Source: DASROJ01 sp035646975 (GTDB taxonomy: Bacteria; Acidobacteriota; Polarisedimenticolia; JACPZX01; DASXTC01). From it: 5,419 nucleotides of DNA. Below are positions 1 to 4,335 of this stretch, one piece after another; within the stretch, counting starts at the first letter, position 1; each line of letters opens with the position of its first letter. Both the position numbers and the translations under genes were made by a program. The DNA lies in the NCBI GenBank assembly GCA_035646975.1, contig DASROJ010000112.1:1-5419 (forward strand), given 5' to 3'. The notes below the pieces were generated by a model that ran no database searches, was not told the origin of the DNA, and saw nothing but the letters and a program-made list of their open reading frames with translations.

Positions 1-292
1 CTGGGAATCTCGCGGCGAGGACGTCGACGTTGACCTCCGAGAACTCCTTCCTGAAGATGTTGGTGAAGCCGCGCTTGGGCACGCGCCGGTGAAGCGGCAT
101 CTGGCCGCCTTCGAAACCGCGCTTCTGGCTGGAGCCGGACCGGGACCAGAACCCCTTGTTGCCGCGGCCCGCCGTCTTGCCGTGTCCCGAGCCTGGCCCA
201 CGGCCGATCCGCTTGCGCTTGCGGACGGCGCCGGCGGCCGGTCGCAGGTTGTGAAGACCGACCGATGCGGCCTGCTTTTTCTTCTCGGCCAT
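1..292 (-). CDS. rplO: 50S ribosomal protein L15, N-terminal part (gene runs off the window at position 1)
   Basis: L15 is a large-subunit protein that binds 23S rRNA and acts late in 50S assembly. The ATG at 292-290 opens a frame of 97 complete codons with no stop before the window edge; the usual total is about 145-155. Visible hallmarks are a basic Lys-rich start (MAEKKKQ), LHNLRPAAGAVRKRKRIGRG, the glycine-rich GSGHGKTAGRG (residues 34-44) that threads rRNA, and GFEGGQMPLHRRVPKRGF (59-76). The segment KGFWSRSGSSQ (46-56) departs from the common KGQxxRSGGG form. The start overlaps the rpmD stop by one base (TGATG), which suggests coupled translation. The C-terminal globular domain and the usual downstream neighbour secY are outside the window. 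Identification is secure from the motifs and gene order. Confidence 0.96.
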   Translation of the reverse strand, partial: MAEKKKQAASVGLHNLRPAAGAVRKRKRIGRGPGSGHGKTAGRGNKGFWSRSGSSQKRGFEGGQMPLHRRVPKRGFTNIFRKEFSEVNVDVLAARFP

Positions 293-513
293 CACGCCTC
301 TCCTTCGACCAGTTCGACCAGATGGCGCACGGTGTAGATCATCCCCCGCACGGCCGGGTTGTCCGGCAGCTCGACCACCTGGTTCATTCGCTTGAACCCG
401 AGCGACCTGAGCGTCTCTTTCTGGTTGACTTCAAAGCCGATGCCGCTGCGTATCTGCCGGACCTTGACCGTCGCGCGAGCCGCGGCCGCTTTCGTTGCCT
501 TCCGAGTCGCCAC
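292..513 (-). CDS. rpmD: 50S ribosomal protein L30 with an Ala/Lys-rich N-terminal extension
   Basis: L30 is a small 23S rRNA-binding protein of the 50S subunit. The frame gives 73 residues; bacterial L30 is usually about 60. The core starts near residue 16 (VKVRQIRSGIG) and continues through LRSLGFKRMNQVVELPDNP (35-53) and GMIYTVRHLVELVE (57-70), the normal L30 fold. The first 15 residues, MATRKATKAAAARAT, are an Ala/Lys/Arg extension. The start is GTG at 513-511. It is supported by a GGAGG at 525-521, seven bases upstream and inside the last codons of rpsE, and no later ATG lies before the core. The gap to rpsE is two bases, and the stop overlaps the rplO start. The family call is firm; the exact start is likely but not proven. 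Confidence 0.95.
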   Translation of the reverse strand: MATRKATKAAAARATVKVRQIRSGIGFEVNQKETLRSLGFKRMNQVVELPDNPAVRGMIYTVRHLVELVEGEA

Positions 514-515
514 GC

Positions 516-1040
516 CTACGCCTCCGCCTTCTCAGCGCCGACCATCTCCTTGCCGCGCAGGCGGGCAAGAGCCTTCGGGTCGATCAGCTTGGAAAGACCA
601 TTGAACGTCGCGCGCACCACGTTATGGGGATTGTTCGTCCCGATGCACTTGGTGAGGATGTCGGCGACTCCGACCGATTCCATCACCGCCCGGACCGCGC
701 CGCCCGCGATGACACCCGTGCCCGGGCTGGCGGGCCTCAGCAGCACGCGGCCCGCGCCGAAATGCCCGGTGACCGTGTGCGCGACGGTGGTCCCCTTGAG
801 ATTGACCTTCACCAGGTTCCGCTTGGCGCGGTCCACACCCTTGGCGATCGCCATCGGAACTTCCTTTGCCTTGCCCAGGCCGAAGCCGACGTGTCCTCTG
901 CCGTCACCCACGACCACCAGCGCGCTGAAGGAGAAGTTCTTTCCGCCCTTGACGACCTTCGTGACGCGGTTGATGTGGACGACGGTGTCCTTGAGCTCCA
1001 GGCCCGACTTGTCCAGTCTATCGCCTCGCTGTCTTGCCAT
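516..1040 (-). CDS. rpsE: 30S ribosomal protein S5
   Basis: S5 sits on the back of the 30S subunit near the mRNA entry channel and contributes to decoding fidelity and mRNA unwinding. The 174 residues fit the family (about 165-175). The N-terminal double-stranded-RNA-binding domain spans roughly 14-79 and includes LELKDTVVHINRVTKVVKGG and VGFGLGKAKEVPMAI. The loop around 28-34 corresponds to the region where spectinomycin-resistance changes are known in S5. The C-terminal domain spans about 95-155 (RVLLRPASPGTGVIAGGAVRA and GTNNPHNVVRATFNGL). The ATG at 1040-1038 follows a purine-rich AAGGGA about 11 bases upstream, which is a rather long spacing. The gene lies after an unusual 60-base spacer and two bases before rpmD. 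Cys132 in LTKCIG replaces the more usual Ser; I attach no function to this. Confidence 0.98.
   Translation of the reverse strand: MARQRGDRLDKSGLELKDTVVHINRVTKVVKGGKNFSFSALVVVGDGRGHVGFGLGKAKEVPMAIAKGVDRAKRNLVKVNLKGTTVAHTVTGHFGAGRVLLRPASPGTGVIAGGAVRAVMESVGVADILTKCIGTNNPHNVVRATFNGLSKLIDPKALARLRGKEMVGAEKAEA
521..525 (-). promoter_or_regulatory. Shine-Dalgarno site of rpmD, supporting its GTG start
   Basis: The transcript reads GGAGG in the last codons of rpsE, seven bases before the GTG at 513-511. This strong site and ideal spacing support GTG initiation and hence the Ala/Lys-rich N-terminal extension of L30. No ATG occurs in frame before the L30 core. Confidence 0.8.
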
Positions 1041-1096
1041 CAGTTTACCAATCCCTTCCGTCGTGGCTGTCTGGTGAGCGCGATGTCCGCGCTCAT
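1040..1096 (-). other. possible 18-codon leader ORF filling the rplR-rpsE spacer
   Basis: Inside the spacer an ATG at 1096-1094 opens a short frame, MSADIALTRQPRRKGLVN, ending in TGA at 1042-1040. The final A of that TGA is the first base of the rpsE ATG (TGATG). The rplR stop lies only four bases before the ATG, so ribosomes finishing rplR could re-initiate here and be delivered to rpsE. No clear Shine-Dalgarno sequence precedes the ATG, and the peptide resembles no family I recognise. The frame could equally be a chance opening in a 60-base spacer. I list it as a candidate coupling element, not as an established gene. Confidence 0.25.
1075..1095 (-). other. 8-bp perfect hairpin in the rplR-rpsE spacer
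   Basis: On the transcript strand the stem arms are TGAGCGCG and CGCGCTCA around a five-base GACAT loop. Pairing is perfect and mostly G-C, and it stops at mismatches just outside. It begins five bases after the rplR stop codon. No U-run follows, so it is not an intrinsic terminator, and essential genes lie downstream. It may slow ribosomes, protect or process the mRNA, or control rpsE initiation. The role is inferred only; the stem itself is directly visible. Confidence 0.6.
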
Positions 1097-1100
1097 GCCA

Positions 1101-1469
1101 TCAGAACTTGAGCCCATGCTCCCGGGCGGCGTCGGCGAGCGCTTTGACGCGGCCATGATAAAGGTAGCCACCGCGGTCGAAAACGACCTCGACCAGCCCC
1201 TTGTCCTTCAGTCTCTTGGCGATCACCTCTCCGACCGACTTCGCCGCCGCGATGTTGCCGCCGTTCTTCAGCGTCTTGCGGATTTCCTTGTCGATGCTCG
1301 ACGCGGAGGCCACGGTCGCGCCGGTCGTGTCGTCGATCGCCTGGACGTAGATGTGGTTCAGGCTGCGGTACACCGCCAGACGCGGCCGCACCGGCAATCC
1401 GTCGACCTTGTCGCGATACCGGGTCTTGCGGCCCGTTCGGATGCGGTTCTTGTCAGTTTTGCTTTCCAT
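1101..1469 (-). CDS. rplR: 50S ribosomal protein L18
   Basis: L18 binds 5S rRNA and, with L5, anchors it in the central protuberance of the 50S subunit. The 122 residues match the bacterial length of about 117-122. The N-terminal 30 residues are strongly basic (RIRTGRKTRYRDKV), as expected for the 5S rRNA-binding arm. The fold continues with RPRLAVYRSLNHIYVQAIDD (28-47), the AAKSVGEVIAKRLKDKG helix (75-91) and the diagnostic VVFDRGGYLYHGRVKALAD (95-113) before the terminal GLKF. The ATG at 1469-1467 has AAAGG seven bases upstream, overlapping the TAA stop of rplF. It lies 10 bases after rplF and 60 bases before rpsE, the largest spacer in the window. I see nothing abnormal in the protein. Confidence 0.98.
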   Translation of the reverse strand: MESKTDKNRIRTGRKTRYRDKVDGLPVRPRLAVYRSLNHIYVQAIDDTTGATVASASSIDKEIRKTLKNGGNIAAAKSVGEVIAKRLKDKGLVEVVFDRGGYLYHGRVKALADAAREHGLKF

Positions 1470-1479
1470 GACTCGACCT

Positions 1480-2016
1480 TTACGCTCCCGTCTTTCCGAC
1501 CTTCTTCTTGATCACTTCGTCCATGTACCGGATCCCCTTACCCTTGTAAGGCTCCGGTGGACGCAGCGATCGGATCTCGGCGGCCACCTGTCCCACCTTC
1601 TGCCTGTCAACGCCCGTCACGGAGACCTTGGTCTGCTTTTCCACCGTCACCGAGATCCCCTCCGGGATCGGGAAGATGACGGGATGCGAGTATCCGAGGG
1701 CGAACTCCACGTTCTTGCCCTGCACGTTCGCGCGATAGCCGATCCCCTGGATGTCCAGGTCGCGCGACCAGCCGGTGGCCACCCCCTTGACCGCGTTGGC
1801 GAGCAGGGCGCGCGTCAGACCGTGCAGCGCGCGCTGCTGACGCTCGTCGTTTCTTCGCGACAGGTTCGCCGTTCCGCCTTCGACCTTGCAGGTGATCCCG
1901 CCCGGCAGCGGCGTCGTGATGGAGCCCTTGGCCCCCTTGACGACGATCTCCGCCTTGCCGACCGTCACGGTGACCCCCTGAGGGAGCGGCACCGGCAGCC
2001 TTCCGATTCGTGACAT
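1480..2016 (-). CDS. rplF: 50S ribosomal protein L6
   Basis: L6 is a two-domain protein at the base of the L7/L12 stalk, near the sarcin-ricin loop and the factor-binding site. The 178 residues are the standard length. The N-terminal domain covers about 1-81, starting MSRIGRLPVPLPQGV and including ALHGLTRALLANAVKGV (63-79). The C-terminal domain holds LDIQGIGYRANVQGK (87-101), LGYSHPV (107-113) and the family signature LRPPEPYKGKGIRY (151-164), ending in a basic tail. The ATG at 2016-2014 is preceded by GAGGA six bases upstream. Its TAA stop forms part of the rplR ribosome-binding site. The 35-base spacer from rpsH contains a small hairpin. An out-of-phase open frame of about 140 codons overlaps the gene and is a shadow. 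Confidence 0.98.
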   Translation of the reverse strand: MSRIGRLPVPLPQGVTVTVGKAEIVVKGAKGSITTPLPGGITCKVEGGTANLSRRNDERQQRALHGLTRALLANAVKGVATGWSRDLDIQGIGYRANVQGKNVEFALGYSHPVIFPIPEGISVTVEKQTKVSVTGVDRQKVGQVAAEIRSLRPPEPYKGKGIRYMDEVIKKKVGKTGA

Positions 2017-2033
2017 GACTCTTCCTCACCCCT

Positions 2034-2048
2034 GCCGGACAGGCCGGC
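2034..2048 (-). other. small 5-bp hairpin in the rpsH-rplF spacer
   Basis: On the transcript strand GCCGG and CCGGC are separated by a five-base CCTGT loop. The hairpin lies between the rpsH stop and the rplF Shine-Dalgarno sequence (2027-2023), which stays outside the stem. There is no U-run, so it is not a terminator. A stem this short in GC-rich DNA may be fortuitous. Confidence 0.35.
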
Positions 2049-2051
2049 GTC

Positions 2052-2447
2052 CTACCAGATATTGCAGATCACTTCGCCGCCGAGACCGCGCCGGCGGGAC
2101 TCCGTGCCGGTCATCAGCCCCTGCGGAGTGGAGATGATCGTCGTGCCGAGTCCGGCCAGCACCTCCGGTATCTCATCCTTGCCCACGTAAATCCTGCGCC
2201 CCGATTTGGACACCCGCTCGATGCCGGTGATCACCCGCTCGCCGGAGGGCCCATAGCGGAACATCAGCACGAGGTTCGCCTTTCCCTCGACGTCCGTCCG
2301 CTTGAAGTCGTCGATGTAGCCTTCCTCCTTCAGGATCTTGGCGATCTCCGCCTTCATCCTCGAGGCCGGCATCTGGGTCCTGGCGTGCTTGGCGGTCATT
2401 GCGTTGCGGATACGCGTCAGCATGTCCGCAATCGGGTCGGTCATCAT
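2052..2447 (-). CDS. rpsH: 30S ribosomal protein S8
   Basis: S8 is a primary 16S rRNA-binding protein (helices 20-21) of the 30S platform. In E. coli it is also the autogenous translational repressor of the spc operon. The 131 residues are typical. The start MTDPIADMLTRIRNA is preceded by one extra Met, because two ATGs lie in tandem (2447-2445 and 2444-2442). AGGTGG is seven bases before the first and ten before the second, so either could be used. The C-terminal signature region GTTIISTPQGLMTG (101-114) is followed by TESRRRGLGGEVICNIW, which carries the rRNA contacts. Ser replaces the common Ala in this stretch (TES instead of REA), a mild deviation. The 39-base leader upstream is almost all purines. 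I could not identify the S8 repressor-binding structure near rplE. Confidence 0.98.
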   Translation of the reverse strand: MMTDPIADMLTRIRNAMTAKHARTQMPASRMKAEIAKILKEEGYIDDFKRTDVEGKANLVLMFRYGPSGERVITGIERVSKSGRRIYVGKDEIPEVLAGLGTTIISTPQGLMTGTESRRRGLGGEVICNIW

Positions 2448-2486
2448 TTCGCTTCCACCTCTTCTCTCAGCTCTTCTTTGTCCCAG

Positions 2487-2672
2487 CTACCAGCTTGCCT
2501 TGATGACACCGGGAACCTCGCCCTGCAGCGCCAGCTTGCGGAAGCAGAGCCTGCACATGGCGAACCGCCGGAGATACGCGCGGGGCCGCCCGCACAGCTT
2601 GCAGCGGTTCCTGTGGCGCACCAGGAATTTCGGAATCTGGGTCGATTTGTATGCCTTGGCCGTTGTCGCCAT
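2487..2672 (-). CDS. rpsZ: 30S ribosomal protein S14 type Z (zinc-binding, short form)
   Basis: S14 is a 30S head protein assembled late, near S3 and S10. The product has 61 residues, the length of the short zinc form rather than the roughly 100-residue zinc-free form. Four cysteines form the zinc site: Cys24, Cys27, Cys40 and Cys43 in CKLCGRPRAYLRRFAMCRLC. The C-terminus GEVPGVIKASW is the family hallmark. The ATG at 2672-2670 has GAGGG about four bases upstream, a short spacing, and that sequence overlaps the rplE stop; the gap from rplE is seven bases. The position between rplE and rpsH is the standard spc location. The symbol rpsN is also used for this gene. Whether the genome carries a second, zinc-free copy cannot be seen here. 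Confidence 0.97.
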   Translation of the reverse strand: MATTAKAYKSTQIPKFLVRHRNRCKLCGRPRAYLRRFAMCRLCFRKLALQGEVPGVIKASW

Positions 2673-2679
2673 CAGTCCC

Positions 2680-3234
2680 TCACGCCGCCTTTCTGAACGG
2701 CATGCCCATGGCCGCGAGCAGCGCCCGGGCCTCGTTGTCGGTGGCTGCCGTCGTTACGATCGTGATGTTCATCCCCTTGATTCGCTCCATCTTCGAGGCA
2801 CCGAGCTCGGGGAAGATCAGGCTGTCGGTGACCCCGAGGGTGTAATTGCCCCGCCCGTCGAACGATCGGATCGCCACCCCCCTGAAGTCGCGCACGCGCG
2901 GCAGGGCGATGCTGACGAGGCGGTCGTAGAATTCGTACATCCTGTTGCCTCTGATGGTGACCCGGCAGCCGATCGGCATGTTCTCGCGCAGCTTGAAGTT
3001 GGCGATCGACTTGCGCGCGCGGGTGATCGCCGGGCGCTGTCCGGTGATGAGACCCAGCTCCTCCACCGCCGCGTCGAGGATCTTGATATCGTCCTTGGCC
3101 GCGCCCACGCCCATGTTGATGATGATCTTCGAGAGCCTCGGAGCGGCCATGACGCTCTTGTAGCCGAACTCCTTCATCAGCTCCGGGACGACCGTGCTTC
3201 TGTAATGCTCAATGAGCCGGGCTGTGCCTGCCAT
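2680..3234 (-). CDS. rplE: 50S ribosomal protein L5
   Basis: L5 binds 5S rRNA with L18 and contacts P-site tRNA through its loop in the central protuberance. The 184 residues fit the family (about 179-187). Motifs in order are LSKIIINMGVG (34-44), ITGQRPAITRARKSIANFKL (63-82), LPRVRDFRGVAIRSFDGRGN (111-130), YTLGVTDSLIFPEL (131-144) and GMNITIVTTA (154-163). The ATG at 3234-3232 follows CGGAG at a spacing of about six bases. It is 28 bases after rplX and seven bases before rpsZ. In E. coli the S8 repressor binds around the start of this gene. No recognisable equivalent fold stands out in the 28-base spacer here, so autoregulation by S8 is unproven in this organism. Confidence 0.98.
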   Translation of the reverse strand: MAGTARLIEHYRSTVVPELMKEFGYKSVMAAPRLSKIIINMGVGAAKDDIKILDAAVEELGLITGQRPAITRARKSIANFKLRENMPIGCRVTIRGNRMYEFYDRLVSIALPRVRDFRGVAIRSFDGRGNYTLGVTDSLIFPELGASKMERIKGMNITIVTTAATDNEARALLAAMGMPFRKAA

Positions 3235-3262
3235 CGCTTGCTCCGTTGCCTGTCTGATCCGT

Positions 3263-3649
3263 CTACTTCGCCTGGTCGATCGCTCCGCGGCACTTCTTGC
3301 ATGTGCGGATCTTCGAACCGTCCTCGAGAATCGTCCTTGAGACCCGTGTGGGCTGCTTGCACTCGGGGCACACCACCTTCAGGTTCGAGACGTGGATCGC
3401 CCCTTCCTTCTCGACGATGCCGCCCTTGATGTTCTTGGACGGGTTCGGGCGGGTGTGTCGCTTCACGAAGTGCACCCCTTCGACGAACGCCTTGCCCGTC
3501 CAGGGCATCACCGACAGGACGCGCGCCGTCTTGCCGCGGTCCTTGCCCGCGATGACCATCACGGTATCGTTTCGCTTGATGTGCACGCGGACGCGGCCAG
3601 CGCGCGACGTCACCGCCCGGGTCGCCTTCCCCATCAGGCTCCTGGCCAT
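3263..3649 (-). CDS. rplX: 50S ribosomal protein L24 with N-terminal extension and C-terminal zinc ribbon
   Basis: L24 is an early-binding assembly initiator of the 50S subunit that ends up near the polypeptide exit. The KOW domain lies at about 25-58 (NDTVMVIAGKDRGKTARVLS), followed by VKRHTRPNPSKNIKGGIVEKEG (62-83). The C-terminus has two CxxC pairs, Cys94/Cys97 and Cys117/Cys120, forming a probable zinc ribbon as in many bacterial L24 proteins. The 128 residues exceed the usual 100-110 because about 21 residues precede the common start. A GTG at codon 22 (3586-3584) would give 107 residues but has no Shine-Dalgarno sequence. The ATG at 3649-3647 has a perfect GGAGG eight bases upstream and abuts the rplN stop (TAGATG), so I prefer it. 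Confidence 0.96.
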   Translation of the reverse strand: MARSLMGKATRAVTSRAGRVRVHIKRNDTVMVIAGKDRGKTARVLSVMPWTGKAFVEGVHFVKRHTRPNPSKNIKGGIVEKEGAIHVSNLKVVCPECKQPTRVSRTILEDGSKIRTCKKCRGAIDQAK

Positions 3650-4018
3650 CTAGAGCACCTCCGGCGCGAGTGAGACAATTTTCATGAACTTCTTTTCCCT
3701 CAGCTCGCGGGCCACGGGACCGAACACGCGCGTTCCGATCGGCTCGTTCGTCTCGTTGATCAGCACGGCTGCGTTCTGATCGAACCGGATGTAGCTGCCG
3801 TCCCGCCGGCGCTGCTCCTTGCGGGTCCGGACGATGACCGCGCGCACGACCTGGCCCTTCTTCACGGTGCCGTCGGGCGCAGCTTCCTTGACGTTGGCCG
3901 TGATGACATCGCCGAGCCGGCCGTACTTGCCGATCGACCCGCCCCGGACATGAATGCACGATATCTTCTTGGCCCCCGAGTTATCGGCGACGTCCAGGAT
4001 CGTTCGCATCTGGATCAT
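3650..4018 (-). CDS. rplN: 50S ribosomal protein L14
   Basis: L14 lies on the 50S face that meets the 30S subunit, forming intersubunit bridges with 16S rRNA next to L19. The 122 residues are exactly the usual length. It opens MIQMRTILDVADNSGAKKIS (1-20), has the GDVITANVKEAAPDG segment (36-50), and carries the signature region VKKGQVVRAVIVRTRKEQRR (52-71) followed by RFDQNAAVLINETNEPIGTR (78-97) and FGPVARELREKKFMKIVSLAPEVL in the terminal part. The ATG at 4018-4016 overlaps the rpsQ stop as ATGA, with GGAG eight bases upstream. In E. coli this gene opens the separate spc operon with its own promoter. Here the four-base overlap with rpsQ leaves no room for a promoter in a spacer, so S10 and spc genes are probably co-transcribed. 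Confidence 0.98.
   Translation of the reverse strand: MIQMRTILDVADNSGAKKISCIHVRGGSIGKYGRLGDVITANVKEAAPDGTVKKGQVVRAVIVRTRKEQRRRDGSYIRFDQNAAVLINETNEPIGTRVFGPVARELREKKFMKIVSLAPEVL
3658..3662 (-). promoter_or_regulatory. Shine-Dalgarno site of rplX, deciding its start
   Basis: The transcript reads GGAGGTG inside the last codons of rplN, eight bases before the ATG at 3649-3647. It is one of the strongest ribosome-binding sites in the window. It favours this ATG over the internal GTG at 3586, which has no such site. With zero bases between the rplN stop and the rplX start, coupled initiation is likely. Confidence 0.85.
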
Positions 4019-4332
4019 ACAGCCGGCTCCACGATCTCGATGGTGGCCGCTTCACGCCTCTTGTCCGGCGCCTTGGTGATGATCCGTGCGACGCGCCATC
4101 TCTTGTTCTTGGACAGCGGACGCGTCTCCACGATCTCGACCTGGTCTCCCACCTGGGCGGTGTTCTTCTCGTCGTGCGCCATGAACTTGGAAGTGCGGCG
4201 GATGATTCTCTTGTACGCCGGGTGCCTCACCATCCGCTCCACCGCCACCACCGCGGTCTTGTCCATCTTGTCGCTCACGACCACGCCGACCTTCGAGGCG
4301 CGCATCCTTGTCTTTTCAGTTGTCTCAGGCAT
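4015..4332 (-). CDS. rpsQ: 30S ribosomal protein S17
   Basis: S17 is a primary 16S rRNA-binding protein of the 30S body with an OB-type fold. The product has 105 residues against the usual 80-90; the surplus is a short N-terminal MPETTEKTRMR and a C-terminal APDKRREAATIEIVEPAV. The core runs from about 14 to 86: KVGVVVSDKMDKTAVVAVER (14-33), RHPAYKRIIRRTSKFMAHDE (36-55) and the family signature GDQVEIVETRPLSKNKRWRV (62-81). The ATG at 4332-4330 has AGAGG seven bases upstream, formed by the last rpmC codons. Three bases separate it from rpmC and it overlaps rplN by four. C-terminal extensions of this size are seen in other bacteria, so I regard it as normal. Confidence 0.97.
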   Translation of the reverse strand: MPETTEKTRMRASKVGVVVSDKMDKTAVVAVERMVRHPAYKRIIRRTSKFMAHDEKNTAQVGDQVEIVETRPLSKNKRWRVARIITKAPDKRREAATIEIVEPAV

Positions 4333-4335
4333 TCA

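Noticed and set aside
1075..1095. Intrinsic terminator between rplR and rpsE
   Set aside because: The stem is good but is followed by CCAGACAGCC rather than a U-run, and essential operon genes follow in the same direction.
265..1511. Long plus-strand open frames of about 270 and 338 codons opposite rpmD, rpsE and rplR
   Set aside because: They are antisense to unmistakable ribosomal genes, resemble no family, and are rich in Arg, Pro, Ser or Leu as expected for GC-rich shadow frames.
1607..2029. Out-of-phase 140-codon minus-strand frame starting with GTG at 2029, overlapping rplF
   Set aside because: There is no good ribosome-binding site, the composition is Gly/Arg/Gln-rich shadow-like, and it conflicts with the strong rplF start and motifs.
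3208..3222. Short palindrome GCTCAATGAGC near the rplE start
   Set aside because: The arms are five bases with a one-base loop inside codons of L5; this cannot form a meaningful hairpin and is expected by chance.
3235..3262. Possible S8 autoregulatory site at the rplX-rplE junction, as in E. coli
   Set aside because: The 28-base spacer shows no stem-loop that I can match to the S8 binding helix; only a normal Shine-Dalgarno sequence is evident.
2338..3429. Plus-strand open frame of 363 codons opposite rpsH, rpsZ and rplE
   Set aside because: It lies entirely antisense to conserved genes and their spacers, has no recognisable domain, and its openness follows from high GC at third positions of the real genes.
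3177..3959. Minus-strand open frame of 260 codons overlapping rplN, rplX and the start of rplE
   Set aside because: It is a frame-shifted shadow of two clear ribosomal genes, with Arg/Gly-rich low-complexity translation and no motif.
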